A stretch of 64,000 nt of DNA from Gordonia jinghuaiqii (lineage in GTDB: Bacteria > Actinomycetota > Actinomycetes > Mycobacteriales > Mycobacteriaceae), in assembly GCF_014041935.1 (NCBI RefSeq), contig NZ_CP059491.1:124001-188000 (forward strand), read 5' to 3'. The notes below the pieces were generated by a model. The model did not search any database and was not told where the DNA came from. It saw only the letters and a list, made by a program, of their open reading frames with translations. A program made the position numbers and the translations under genes. How positions within the stretch are numbered: position 1 is the stretch's first letter; each line of letters begins with the position of its first letter. Shown one piece after another: positions 46,901 to 55,512 of this stretch.

Positions 46901-47058
46901 GCGGACCGTACTGTCGGCGCTCGGTGGGTCATGGCTCTCGAGGCGTACGGTCGGAGAACGGCTCATGGCGCGGACTCGCGACACCGGCCCGCGCGCGCGA
47001 ACCCCGACGCCGAGGGTCCACCGGCCGACGGGCCTCGGTAAACGTGAAACGCCCCAGA

Positions 47059-47088
47059 GTGTGAAGAACGCCACACTAACGATCGTTA
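47059..47088. promoter_or_regulatory. Two palindromes before the EspR-like gene
   Basis: GTGTG-n8-CACAC (47059-47076) abuts the perfect 12-bp palindrome TAACGATCGTTA (47077-47088), about 130 bp before the start. Further down, 47175-47200 is strongly AT-rich (TTTAATG, TTTGC repeats). The whole gap 46901-47219 holds no gene. Confidence 0.45.
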
Positions 47089-47219
47089 CATCATCGGCAC
47101 AGGTGATACGCGGCGCAGGCGGCAGTCCGGTACGTTCTGACCGTAACGGGCATTGCCATGGCCGTGTACTGCGGGATTTAATGTTTGCAATTCAAATTTT
47201 GCGTTGTGGAGAATGGGTC

Positions 47220-47795
47220 ATGACTTCAGGAGGGGCGGAGAAGCTGATGGGGGAGACCGGACGCACCGACTCCGATCGTTCGAGAACGACGGAAGCCGAT
47301 GCACTCGATCCGGGGCTGTTTGCCCGGCGACTCGAGGAACTGTTCCGGACCGTTCCAGGTCCGAACGGAAGGGCGTACAGCGCCAAGGCGATCGCGGCGC
47401 GATCGACGGAACGGGGGTTCCGGCTGGGTGAGTCGTACCTGAGCCAGTTGCGGTCGGGGAAGGCCAAGTCCCCGTCGTTCCGCACCGTGGAGGGCATAGC
47501 GGCCGCTTTCGGGGTCGACGTGCACTACTTTCTCGAGGACCGGGCTGCCCAGCGCACCCGCGACGAGATCGATCTGATGCGGCTGCAGGCAGATACCAAC
47601 GTCCAGCTGGCGGCATTCCGCCTGGCCGGTCTCTCGAGCGATTCGGTCACGGTGGTCAACGAGTTGATCAAGGTGCTGCGCGAGCAGCAGGGCCTGCCGA
47701 AGGATCCGCCGGACGTCATCGCGGCCGGTCTCGGTGAGAGCAAGCCGTCCGCCGACTCGCGACTGCGCGTGGTCGGAGACACCGGCGAGGACTGA
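47220..47795 (+). CDS. EspR-like helix-turn-helix nucleoid regulator
   Basis: A 191-residue DNA-binding protein. Residues about 24-105 hold an XRE helix-turn-helix of the EspR kind (FARRLEELFRTVPGPNGR, then ESYLSQLRSGKAKSPSFRTV, EGIAAAFGVDVHYF), and residues about 110-165 a helical dimerisation part (RLQADTNVQLAAFRLAGLSS, VVNELIKVLREQQG). EspR controls envelope and ESX genes in mycobacteria as a nucleoid protein. This one is longer at both ends, and a TTTGC-rich promoter region suggests autoregulation. Start at 47220 has GGAG 8 nt upstream. Confidence 0.65.
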   Translation: MTSGGAEKLMGETGRTDSDRSRTTEADALDPGLFARRLEELFRTVPGPNGRAYSAKAIAARSTERGFRLGESYLSQLRSGKAKSPSFRTVEGIAAAFGVDVHYFLEDRAAQRTRDEIDLMRLQADTNVQLAAFRLAGLSSDSVTVVNELIKVLREQQGLPKDPPDVIAAGLGESKPSADSRLRVVGDTGED

Positions 47796-48157
47796 GTACA
47801 GATCTCGTCGGGCGTCGAGCAGGCGTCTTCCGGGCCGAGGGGTGTCGGCCACGGACGCAGTCGCCACGGCGATCATCACTGCGCGACGATGATCACTGCG
47901 GACGATGGTCACTGCGGCGCGTAGTGCTTCGTTGGGCCCGTACGCCGGTGAACAGCAACAGCAACAGCGGCGCGGTCCGCCACCTCGCCCCCGCCGAAGG
48001 CGAAGATCTGGAAGCGCCCCCGCCGAAGGCGGAGATCTGGAAGCGCCCCCGCCGAAGGCGGAGATCTGGAAGCGGATGCCGCGCCGCTGATGAATGCGTG
48101 TCCGGTGCTTGTCCGAACACCGAGCCGATCAGTGAGCCACGAGGGTGCGGACGCCGA
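47796..48157. repeat. Gene-free gap with a 29-bp tandem repeat (three copies)
   Basis: Units at 47987, 48016 and 48045, each GCCCCCGCCGAAGGCGGAGA then TCTGGAAGC. The first has one substitution. Each unit contains CCGCC-GAA-GGCGG, a small stem, and AGATCT. 29 is not a multiple of 3, so the array does not code. It lies between convergent genes. Confidence 0.85.
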
Positions 48158-48919
48158 TCAGCGCGGTGACATCCGGATCGCGCCGTCCATGCGGATGGTC
48201 TCGCCGTTGAGGTAGTTGTGCTCGACGATGAACTCCGCGAGCTGGGCGTACTCGTCGGGCTCGCCGAGGCGCTGCGGGAACGGGATGGCCTCGGCCAGGG
48301 TCTGCTGGAATTCCGGGGTGACGCCGGCCAGCATCGGGGTGCTGATGGTGCCGGGCGCGATGGTGCAGACACGAACGCCGATACGGGCGAGGTCGCGTGC
48401 CGCGGAGATGGTCATCGCATGCACACCACCCTTCGACGCCGCGTATGCGATCTGCCCGATCTGGCCCTCGAAGGCTGCGACCGACGCGGTGTTGATGATG
48501 ACGCCGCGCTGGCCGTCTCCGTCGATCGTCGACTCCTCCTGCATGCGGTTGGCGGCCAGCCGCATGACGTTGAAGGTGCCGACCAGGTTGATGTCGATGA
48601 CCTTGCGGAACAGGTCGAGCTCGTGGGGCCCGTTCCTGCCGAGGATGCGTGCGGCCCACCCGACGCCGGCGCAGTTGACTGCCACTCGCAGAGGCGCGCC
48701 GGATTCGGCGATCGTATCGATGGCGGCCTGGACCTGCGCCTCGTCGGTGACGTCTGCGGCGATGAGGGTGACGCCCTCGACCGGAGCGGCCTTGTCGATC
48801 GAGGCCTGGAGGTCGAGACCGAAGACCTGTGCGCCGGCCGCGGCGAAGCGGCGGGCGGTGGCCGCTCCGAGGCCGGATGCCCCGCCGGTGACCAGAACGG
48901 ATGCGCCTGAAACGTCCAT
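48158..48919 (-). CDS. SDR-family 3-hydroxyacyl-CoA dehydrogenase-like oxidoreductase
   Basis: A 253-residue short-chain dehydrogenase. NAD motif TGGASGLGAATARRF at the start, NCAGVGWAARI, catalytic serine in INTASVAA, and Y-x3-K in YAASKGGVHAM. The sequence is of the type-II 3-hydroxyacyl-CoA dehydrogenase (17beta-HSD10) group, with the inserted EEST.DGDGQRG loop characteristic of it; it likely serves fatty acid or steroid breakdown. AAAGGA lies 13 nt before the ATG. It faces the tandem repeat with its 3' end. Confidence 0.88.
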   Translation of the reverse strand: MDVSGASVLVTGGASGLGAATARRFAAAGAQVFGLDLQASIDKAAPVEGVTLIAADVTDEAQVQAAIDTIAESGAPLRVAVNCAGVGWAARILGRNGPHELDLFRKVIDINLVGTFNVMRLAANRMQEESTIDGDGQRGVIINTASVAAFEGQIGQIAYAASKGGVHAMTISAARDLARIGVRVCTIAPGTISTPMLAGVTPEFQQTLAEAIPFPQRLGEPDEYAQLAEFIVEHNYLNGETIRMDGAIRMSPR

Positions 48920-49060
48920 GTGTGAAGTAGTCCTTTCGCGAACCGAGTCATCTCTGGCACCGGCACGTCGCCGCCCTCGTCGCAGGGGACGCCGCACCGG
49001 CGCGCGGTGCACGTTCACGATAGTCAGGCGGAGCGACGGTCCCGCTGCCCGCCCTCCGAT

Positions 49061-49783
49061 TTACCGAACGAGCGCTCGGGCGCCGGTGTCTGTGTCGGTG
49101 TCTGGGTCGGCGGTATCCGGGTGGAGTCGGTGTTCGCGCCGGATGAGGACGACGCCGAGACCGATGATCACGATCGCCGCGAGGACGGTGCCCACGACCA
49201 CGGAAGTCGACGCGCCGATCAGTCCGCCGATCGTCAGCCACGCGGCGAAGACGAAGAACAGCACCGCCGCGCCGATCTTGATGGCGCGTTCGGGGAGGTG
49301 CCTGCCTAGTAGGACGCCGATGCCGATGGCCAGGGCGTCGGCCGCGACCATGCCGATGGTGGAGCCGATCCAGACGCCGAGCCAGTCGTGGTCGGTTGCC
49401 ATCGTGATGGTCGCCAGCATCGTCTTGTCGCCGAGTTCGGCGAGGAAGAACGCCGACATGACCGCCAGGAACACCGATGCGCCGACCCGCCCCGCGCGCC
49501 CGGCCTCTTCGTCGTCGAGCCGGTCCCCGCGCAGGGTCCACAGCCCGAAGGCCAGCATCGCCAGACCCGCGAGGATCGACAGCAGTGAGGTCGGGATGGA
49601 CAACCCGAGGAAATGGCCGAAGAACACCGACACCGCATGCACTGCGGTGGTGGCCACGGTGATCGCGAGAACGACGACCCACCAGCGGTAGCGCAGGGCG
49701 TAGGTCATCGCCATCAGCTGCGACTTGTCACCGAGTTCGGCGACGAAGATCACGCCGAAGCTCAGGAGCAGGGCTGAAGTCAC
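49061..49783 (-). CDS. GDT1/UPF0016-family manganese exporter (MneA-like)
   Basis: A 240-residue membrane protein with six helices in two repeats, each with the family motif ELGDK (16-20 and 116-120), the divalent-cation site. Bacterial members export manganese; eukaryotic TMEM165/Gdt1 carry Ca and Mn in the Golgi. The C-terminal tail HPDTADPDTDTDTGARALVR is hydrophilic. GTG start at 49783 directly after a promoter: TTGAAC, 18 nt, TAACCT, 7 nt. A DtxR/MntR-like palindrome overlaps that promoter. Confidence 0.88.
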   Translation of the reverse strand: MTSALLLSFGVIFVAELGDKSQLMAMTYALRYRWWVVVLAITVATTAVHAVSVFFGHFLGLSIPTSLLSILAGLAMLAFGLWTLRGDRLDDEEAGRAGRVGASVFLAVMSAFFLAELGDKTMLATITMATDHDWLGVWIGSTIGMVAADALAIGIGVLLGRHLPERAIKIGAAVLFFVFAAWLTIGGLIGASTSVVVGTVLAAIVIIGLGVVLIRREHRLHPDTADPDTDTDTGARALVR

Positions 49784-49790
49784 GACCGTC

Positions 49791-49820
49791 AGGTTAGTGA
49801 AACCTAACCCCGAAGTTCAA
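49791..49820 (-). promoter_or_regulatory. Promoter of the GDT1 gene with a DtxR/MntR-like box
   Basis: On the minus strand: -35 TTGAAC (49815-49820), 18-nt spacer, -10 TAACCT (49791-49796), then 7 nt to the GTG. Within it GGTTAG-n6-CTAACC (49792-49809) is a perfect inverted repeat with the GGTTAG/CTAACC halves of DtxR/IdeR-type sites. A metal repressor bound here would block transcription. No yybP-ykoY (manganese) riboswitch was seen, as expected if the transcript is leaderless. Confidence 0.65.
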
Positions 49821-49933
49821 CGCCGGGTTGAGCCGTATCCGTGCAGGTAGGGGTATCAAAATCGATTGTTCGGAGGCCCACGTTCGCGGATTTCGGGCAC
49901 CCGTGACCTCCGATTCGCCGTGTCTGGGCGGGC

Positions 49934-50455
49934 CTAGGCTGCGAGAAGCATCGCCAGCACCGCGGTGTCGGGGTCGGCGTTGGGGTCGATTCCGATCTGG
50001 TTCCGCAGGTTCACCACCGTGCCGTCGGCCTCCGCCTCGGCCCAGCCGGCCCGGTGCTCGAGTCCGAGTTGGGGGAGTCCGGGCAACAGCACGCACCCGG
50101 ACGCGACCTGTGAGCATTCGGGCAGCGACGGCCGCGTCTGCGACGGCGGGTGCAGCATGACCAGCGCGGGCGGGTTGCTCAGGAATCGGCCCGCCTCGAC
50201 AAAGCTGTCGTCGACGACGTTGCCGATGGCGACCATCATCCCGACGGTGTCCTCACCGCCCCGATCGGGCCGTCGTTCGACGACCCCGAAGATGGTCGTC
50301 GTCGGCAGGAAGCCCGGACGGCAGGCGATCCGGACGGAGCCCACCAGGGTCTGCGTCCACTCCAGGGTCGATTCCGGCCAGCGGCCGGAGATGACGATTC
50401 CGCCCAGCTTTCCTTCGCGCTGGAACGGGGTGAGGCCGATCGGAATCGACTGCAT
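49934..50455 (-). CDS. Hypothetical protein (173 residues)
   Basis: A 173-residue cytosolic protein starting MQSIPIGLTPFQREGKLGGI, with GGAGGGAG 8 nt before the ATG at 50455. It is mostly beta-strand with short helices (VRIACRPGFLPTTTIFGVVE, DTVGMMVAIGNVVDDSFVEA, PALVMLHPPSQT). No motif I can name. It stands alone, divergent from the ECF transporter operon. Confidence 0.6.
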   Translation of the reverse strand: MQSIPIGLTPFQREGKLGGIVISGRWPESTLEWTQTLVGSVRIACRPGFLPTTTIFGVVERRPDRGGEDTVGMMVAIGNVVDDSFVEAGRFLSNPPALVMLHPPSQTRPSLPECSQVASGCVLLPGLPQLGLEHRAGWAEAEADGTVVNLRNQIGIDPNADPDTAVLAMLLAA

Positions 50456-50618
50456 CGTGAGTCTCCCTCCAGACATGACCACCCGGTGTCAAAAGAATCC
50501 ACCCGGGACGTGACGTCGACAACTCGAATCACCGTGTTGTGACGGTTCTTTAACATGCGAACGACGTCTCGCCGGTCCGTCGACCTCGACTGCCCCGGGG
50601 TCGCATGCGGACACCAGG

Positions 50619-50624
50619 CACACT
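50619..50624 (+). promoter_or_regulatory. Possible -10 box before the ECF transporter operon
   Basis: CACACT ends 6 nt before the GTG at 50631; the first base departs from TANNNT. The same box and spacing stand before the GTG at 34322. Confidence 0.35.
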
Positions 50625-50630
50625 GGACCG

Positions 50631-52763
50631 GTGAAGAACTCGCCCCCGCTGCGGCCGATGGAGTTCGCGTCCGTTGCGATCTTCGGCGGCCTGACTGTCG
50701 CGGCGGTCGTCATCGCCTCGGTCATCCCGCTGGCCCAGGCGGCCGGATTGCTCGCCCCGGTGCCCCTTGCGCTGATCGCTGCCCGGACGCGCCCGCGCGC
50801 CCTCATCACCGCCACCGTCGCGACCACCGCGGTCGCCTTCGCCATGGCCGGAACCGGTGCGATGGCCACCGTGCTCGGGTCGGCGTTGATCGGCGGACTG
50901 GTCGGCGACATCAAACGACGCGGCCGCGGACTCGGGGTCCTGGGTCTCGCGACGCTGGTGGCGTCGCCGCTGATCGGCGGCATCTCGGTGCTGGTGCTGC
51001 TCGTGCTGGTGCCGTTGCGCAACCTGACCATCGAGGCGATGACCAACTCGCTGCACGGTGTGGCCAAGTGGCTGCACGGGTGGGGGCCGACCGACGCCTT
51101 CGGCAACGGACTCGACGCCATGAGCCGCAGCATCGCCGACGACTGGTGGGTGTGGGTCTGGGTGTCGGGCACCATCGGCACCGCGATCTCGCTGCTCGTC
51201 GCCTGGTGGATTCTCGGTTCCGTGATCGCCCGTCTGCGGGACGTGCCCAGCGAGGACACCCTCGCCTCCGATCTCCGTCCGCTCGCCGCCGGCGCGGACT
51301 CCGCAGAGATCGCGCCCCTTCCGGTCGCCGTCGAAGGTGTCGGGTTCGCCTACCGTGCCGGGTCGCCGCCTGTCCTGCACGACATCGACCTGCGGATCGA
51401 CCCGGGGGAGTTCGTGGCGGTCGTCGGCGCCAACGGCTCCGGCAAGTCCACGCTGGCGAAGATCCTGGCCGGCCGGAACCCCACCACCGGCGCGGTCCAC
51501 CGGCCCGGGCTCCCCGGCCTCGGCGCGCACGGCGGAACCGCACTCGTCCTGCAGCGGCCGGAGATCCAGATGCTGGGTTCACGCGTCGCCGACGACGTGG
51601 TGTGGGGTCTGCCGCCGGGCGCCGATGTCGACGTCGAGGCGCTGCTCGCCGAGGTCGGCCTCAGCGGTCTCGGCGACCGGGAGACCACCGACCTGTCGGG
51701 TGGTCAGCAGCAGCGCCTGGCGATCGCCGCGGCGCTCGCGCGGGACCCGCAGCTGCTCATCGCCGACGAGGTGACCTCGATGGTCGATCCGGAGGGTCGC
51801 GGACAGCTCCTGCACCTGCTGGCGTCACTGCCGCGGCGGCGCGGGATCGCCGTCGTGCTCATCACCCATCGCGGCAGCGAGGCCGCGGCGGCCGACCGCG
51901 TCATCCATCTCGCCGGTGGGCGCGTGGTGCCGCATCCGCCGGAGTGGATGCCCGACCGCACCACCGACCTCGACGATCGGGCAGGCGCCGCGGCGTCGTC
52001 GGGACCACTGGACCGCGGTCTGCGGATCGGCGGTCCCCTGCTGGTTCTCGATCACGTCGGGTACGCGCATCTCCCGGGATCGCCGTGGGAGGTCGTCGCG
52101 CTCGAGGACATCAACCTGACCGTGTATCGCGGTGAGGGGCTGCTCATCGTCGGCGGTAACGGGTCGGGGAAGACGACTCTCGCGTGGATCATGGCGGGTC
52201 TGCTGCCTCCGCGGACCGGAACCTGCCGTCTCCTCGAGGTCTACGAAAAGGTCCATCCGGGAGCGGGTTTCGACTCCGGAACACCGATGACCGAGCGCGT
52301 CGGCGCGGTCGGGCTCGGATTCCAGCATGCCCGCCTGCAACTGCAGAAGGTCACCGTCGGCGACGAGATCATGGCTGCGGGCGGTGAGAAGGTCGGCACC
52401 GCGGAGGTGGCCCGCGTACTCGAACTCGTCGGGCTGCCACGCCAGATGGCCACCACCAAGGTCGACGCGCTGTCCGGTGGGCAGATGCGCCGCGTCGTGC
52501 TCGCCGGACTCGTCGCGCGGCATCCCGACATCCTTGTGCTCGACGAGCCGCTGGCCGGGCTCGATCCGCCGGCCCGCGAGGAGATCGTCGCGCTGCTCGC
52601 CCGGCTGCGCGCCGGCGGCATGACCATCGTGATCATCTCGCACGACTTCGAGTCGCTCGACGCGGTGTGCACCCGTCGCGTCCGGCTCGTCGACGGCCGG
52701 CTGCTGCCCGACTCACATCCCATGATCGACCAGACTCCCGGCTGGGACGGAGGGGCCCGATGA
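50631..52763 (+). CDS. ECF transporter: membrane (S-like) domain fused to two ABC ATPases
   Basis: A 710-residue fusion. Residues about 10-205 are a membrane domain of five or six helices (an S-component-like fold), then two ABC ATPases: the first with Walker A GANGSGKST, signature LSGGQQQRLAIA and Walker B LLIADEVT; the second with GGNGSGKTT, LSGGQMRRVVLA and VLDEPLAGLD. The first Walker B lacks the usual DEP proline, a common feature of EcfA pairs. Such A1A2 fusions with EcfT power uptake of vitamins or metals (the mycobacterial Rv2326c-Rv2325c pair). The substrate-binding domain may be its own N-terminal part, so the importer may need no separate S protein. GTG start. Confidence 0.85.
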   Translation: MKNSPPLRPMEFASVAIFGGLTVAAVVIASVIPLAQAAGLLAPVPLALIAARTRPRALITATVATTAVAFAMAGTGAMATVLGSALIGGLVGDIKRRGRGLGVLGLATLVASPLIGGISVLVLLVLVPLRNLTIEAMTNSLHGVAKWLHGWGPTDAFGNGLDAMSRSIADDWWVWVWVSGTIGTAISLLVAWWILGSVIARLRDVPSEDTLASDLRPLAAGADSAEIAPLPVAVEGVGFAYRAGSPPVLHDIDLRIDPGEFVAVVGANGSGKSTLAKILAGRNPTTGAVHRPGLPGLGAHGGTALVLQRPEIQMLGSRVADDVVWGLPPGADVDVEALLAEVGLSGLGDRETTDLSGGQQQRLAIAAALARDPQLLIADEVTSMVDPEGRGQLLHLLASLPRRRGIAVVLITHRGSEAAAADRVIHLAGGRVVPHPPEWMPDRTTDLDDRAGAAASSGPLDRGLRIGGPLLVLDHVGYAHLPGSPWEVVALEDINLTVYRGEGLLIVGGNGSGKTTLAWIMAGLLPPRTGTCRLLEVYEKVHPGAGFDSGTPMTERVGAVGLGFQHARLQLQKVTVGDEIMAAGGEKVGTAEVARVLELVGLPRQMATTKVDALSGGQMRRVVLAGLVARHPDILVLDEPLAGLDPPAREEIVALLARLRAGGMTIVIISHDFESLDAVCTRRVRLVDGRLLPDSHPMIDQTPGWDGGAR

Positions 52764-53512
52764 CAATGCGAACCGTCCCGCTGCGGCAGGTGCCGGGCGA
52801 CTCCTTCGTTCACCGGCTGTGGGCGGGTACCAAGCTGGTGATCGTGCTGATCCTCGGCATCATGACCTGGGTGTTGCCGTCATGGCCCGCGCTCGGCATG
52901 GTGGCCGCGGTGGTCGTGCTGACCGCGTTGGTGGCCGGGATCCCGTTGGGCGCCATCCCTCGTCCGCCCTGGTGGTTCTGGGGTCTGATCGGCGTCGGCG
53001 TCGCGTTCAACGCCTCGTTCGCCGGCGTCAGCGGTGCGCTCGTGTTCTTGCGCGCCATCACCCTCGCCCTCGTCCTCGTCGCGAGTTCGATCCTCGTCAT
53101 CTGGACCACCCCGATGGCCGACGTCGCCCCCGCCCTCGCGCGGCTGATGCGACCCCTGCGGTGGCTGCGCCTGCCCGTCGACGAGTGGGCGGTGGCAATA
53201 GCGTTGTGCCTGCGCGGACTTCCGTTGCTGATCGAGGAATTGCGCATGCTGCGGGCAGCCCATCGGTTACGCCCGACGGCGAAGGGCCGCAGCGATCACC
53301 CGTCGGCGGAGATGGGGATCATGGACCTCATCACCGCCGCGATGTCGTCGGCACTACGACGCAGTGCGGAGATGTCCGAGGCGATCACCGCCCGCGGCGG
53401 AACCGGCAGGCTGACTGCGCATCCCGACGGGCCGGGACGCGCAGACGTGGTGGCGCTCATCGTGATCGTGGTGGCGTGTGGCGTGGCGGTCGGTGTCACG
53501 CTGGCGCTCTGA
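52760..53512 (+). CDS. Energy-coupling factor transmembrane protein EcfT
   Basis: A 250-residue membrane protein with five or six helices and the conserved coupling-helix region LRGLPLLIEELRMLRAAHRL and AITARGGTG. It forms the T component of an ECF importer and couples the two ATPase halves made by the gene before it. The ATG overlaps the upstream stop (ATGA, 4 bp). A strong terminator ends the operon. Confidence 0.9.
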   Translation: MTMRTVPLRQVPGDSFVHRLWAGTKLVIVLILGIMTWVLPSWPALGMVAAVVVLTALVAGIPLGAIPRPPWWFWGLIGVGVAFNASFAGVSGALVFLRAITLALVLVASSILVIWTTPMADVAPALARLMRPLRWLRLPVDEWAVAIALCLRGLPLLIEELRMLRAAHRLRPTAKGRSDHPSAEMGIMDLITAAMSSALRRSAEMSEAITARGGTGRLTAHPDGPGRADVVALIVIVVACGVAVGVTLAL

Positions 53513-53531
53513 CCTCTTCTCGCAGACGACG

Positions 53532-53567
53532 AACGGCGCCGATCACCCGAAGGTGACCGGCGCCGTT
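53532..53567. terminator. Bidirectional terminator between ecfT and sodA
   Basis: A 16-bp stem with one mismatch (AACGGCGCCGATCACC) and loop CGAA, between convergent genes. Confidence 0.85.
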
Positions 53568-53589
53568 GGTGTTTGGCTGCTACCCGAGA

Positions 53590-54219
53590 TCAGGCAGGCA
53601 CGATCAGGCCGCTGCCCTGGCTCTTGGCGCGGGCGAGACGCTCTCCGGCGTCGGCCCAGTTGACCACGTTCCACCAAGCCTTGACGTAGTCCGGCTTGAC
53701 GTTCTGGTAGTCGAGGTAGAAGGCGTGTTCCCACATGTCGAGCATGACGACCGGGATGATCGCCGCGGGGATGTTGCCGCTCTGGTCGGTCAGCTGCAGG
53801 ATGACCAGCTTGCCGCCGATGGTGTCGTAGCCCAGGATCGCCCAGCCCGAACCCTGCAGGGTGGTGGCGGCGGCGGTGAAGTGGGCCTTGAACTTGTCGA
53901 AGCCACCGAACTGCTCGGTGATCGCGGCCGCGAGGTCACCCTCGGGCTCGCCGCCGCCGTTGGGCGACAGGTTCTTCCAGAAGATCGAGTGGTTGGTGTG
54001 ACCACCCAGGTGGAACGACAGGGTGGCGGAGAGCCCGTAGACCTTGCCGGCGATGCTGTCGTCGTCGCGGGCCGCGGCCAGCTTCTCCAGGGTGTCGTTG
54101 GCGCCCTTGACGTAGGTCGCGTGGTGCTTGCTGTGGTGGAGCTCCATGATCCTGCCGGAGATGTGCGGTTCCAGTGCCGCGTAGTCGTAATCCAGATCCG
54201 GCAAGGTGTATTCAGCCAC
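53590..54219 (-). CDS. sodA: Manganese/iron superoxide dismutase
   Basis: A 209-residue enzyme dismutating superoxide. Metal ligands H28 ([11 protein letters not shown]), H77 ([11 protein letters not shown]), D161 and H165 ([13 protein letters not shown]) are all present. The SPNGGGEP and [10 protein letters not shown] stretches fit the Mn-type subgroup, but the metal cannot be settled from sequence. GTG start at 54219 ([19 protein letters not shown]) has AGAGGAAC upstream. No signal peptide; some homologues leave the cell by other routes. Confidence 0.96.
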   Translation of the reverse strand: MAEYTLPDLDYDYAALEPHISGRIMELHHSKHHATYVKGANDTLEKLAAARDDDSIAGKVYGLSATLSFHLGGHTNHSIFWKNLSPNGGGEPEGDLAAAITEQFGGFDKFKAHFTAAATTLQGSGWAILGYDTIGGKLVILQLTDQSGNIPAAIIPVVMLDMWEHAFYLDYQNVKPDYVKAWWNVVNWADAGERLARAKSQGSGLIVPA

Positions 54220-54418
54220 GATGTTCCTCTCTGAGGTGCTGCTCGTTTCCCTGTACACACGCGGGGCCGTCGGCTGGGCCGGGCCACGCGGATGCGTCCA
54301 GCCTTCCCCAGAGCATGGGTGATTGCAACAATCGCGCCCCAACAAACGTCAAGTGCGGTTGATGTCTTGGGGGCGTCGTGCCCGCAGAACGCCGGTGTCA
54401 GACGCGTGTGTCGAAGAC

Positions 54419-54571
54419 TCAGATCAGCGCCAGGGCAATGATGATCACCAGGAGCGCGAGGATGGTCCAGGCGATGGTGCGGCAGCTTCGCGCCACGTCG
54501 TAGTTGGCCCGCGGCGTGCTGCGCGGTGTCTGCAGGGCGCCTCGACTCTGTCCGCTCGCGTGCGTCGCCAT
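54419..54571 (-). CDS. Very small tail-anchored membrane protein
   Basis: A 50-residue protein, MATHASGQSRGALQTPRSTP then a helix TILALLVIIIALALI at the end. GAGGGG stands 5 nt before the ATG at 54571. The pure hydrophobic C-terminal run and the good ribosome site support a real gene; I do not know a family. It lies between sodA and msrA, in the divergent promoter region. Confidence 0.5.
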   Translation of the reverse strand: MATHASGQSRGALQTPRSTPRANYDVARSCRTIAWTILALLVIIIALALI

Positions 54572-54735
54572 CGTCGCCCCTCGATTGGTGGATATGCCGA
54601 CCGCCACTGTTCTCCTACGACGCACGACAGGCTGTCAGTGACCGGCATCACAGGAAGTGGGATGTGACCGCCATCATAAACAGACTTCGACGGTCGGCTC
54701 AACCCATGAGCACAAAGCCCCTTGCCCTTCACGCG

Positions 54736-54741
54736 TAGACT
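54736..54741 (+). promoter_or_regulatory. -10 box of a leaderless promoter for msrA
   Basis: TAGACT ends 6 nt before the ATG at 54748. Confidence 0.55.
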
Positions 54742-54747
54742 TGCCGC

Positions 54748-55461
54748 ATGTCTTGGCTCGACCAGCTCTTTGCCGCAGGTTCGCACAAGCAGGATCTCAT
54801 CGCCGCCGATGCGGCCCTGCCGGGGCGTGCCACCGAGATCACCGTCCCCGGAGACCATCTGATCCTGAAGACGCCCATGCGCGGGCGGCCCGAGGCTGAC
54901 GGCTCCTACGCGGCCGGTGGGATCGGCCGGTTCGACGACGGACTCGCGGCAGTGGTCTTGGCAGGTGGGTGCTTCTGGGGTATCGAGGAGATCTTCTGGC
55001 AGATCCCCGGCGTTCACACCACCGCGGTGGGTTATGCCGGCGGGTACACGCCCAACCCCACATATGAGGAGACCTGCACGGCACGCACCGGGCACACCGA
55101 GTCGGCGCTCGTCGTCTTCGACCCCGCCGTGATCGACCTCGAGGGCATCCTCAAGATCTTCTGGGAATCGCACGATCCCACCCAGGAGATGCGCCAGGGC
55201 AATGACATCGGCACGCAGTACCGTTCGGCGGTCTACACGATGTCCGCCGACGACGCCGACACCGTCCGCAAGACCGCGGCCACGTATCAAACCGCGCTGG
55301 ACGCGGCGGGCGCCGGTTCGATCGCCACCGAGATCGCACCGCTGGCCGAGGCGGGCGACGGCCACTTCTACTACGCCGAGGATCATCACCAGCAGTACCT
55401 CGCCAAGAATCCGCACGGGTATCGCTGTCACGCCGCGACCGGTGTCGGTTATCCCGGCTGA
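54748..55461 (+). CDS. msrA: Peptide methionine sulfoxide reductase A
   Basis: A 237-residue enzyme reducing methionine-S-sulfoxide in proteins and free. The catalytic C75 lies in AGGCFWGIEE, and TAVGYAGGYTPNPTYEE, GNDIGTQYRSAVY and the C-terminal HQQYLAKNPHGYRC with a resolving cysteine complete the family. The first 65 residues (LPGRATEITVPGDHLILK) are an N-terminal extension common in actinobacterial and plant-type MsrA. Leaderless promoter. It stands near sodA, a sensible oxidative-defence neighbour. Confidence 0.95.
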   Translation: MSWLDQLFAAGSHKQDLIAADAALPGRATEITVPGDHLILKTPMRGRPEADGSYAAGGIGRFDDGLAAVVLAGGCFWGIEEIFWQIPGVHTTAVGYAGGYTPNPTYEETCTARTGHTESALVVFDPAVIDLEGILKIFWESHDPTQEMRQGNDIGTQYRSAVYTMSADDADTVRKTAATYQTALDAAGAGSIATEIAPLAEAGDGHFYYAEDHHQQYLAKNPHGYRCHAATGVGYPG

Positions 55462-55512
55462 GATGGCGGTGCCGGATCACGCTTTCCGACCCGATCGACG
55501 TCGAGAGTCGCG

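Noticed and set aside
47987..48073. The 29-bp repeat as a CRISPR array
   Set aside because: The units are adjacent with no spacers and there are no cas genes.
49784..49933. A yybP-ykoY manganese riboswitch before the GDT1-family gene
   Set aside because: The promoter lies 7 nt from the start codon, leaving no leader, and no such fold was recognisable.
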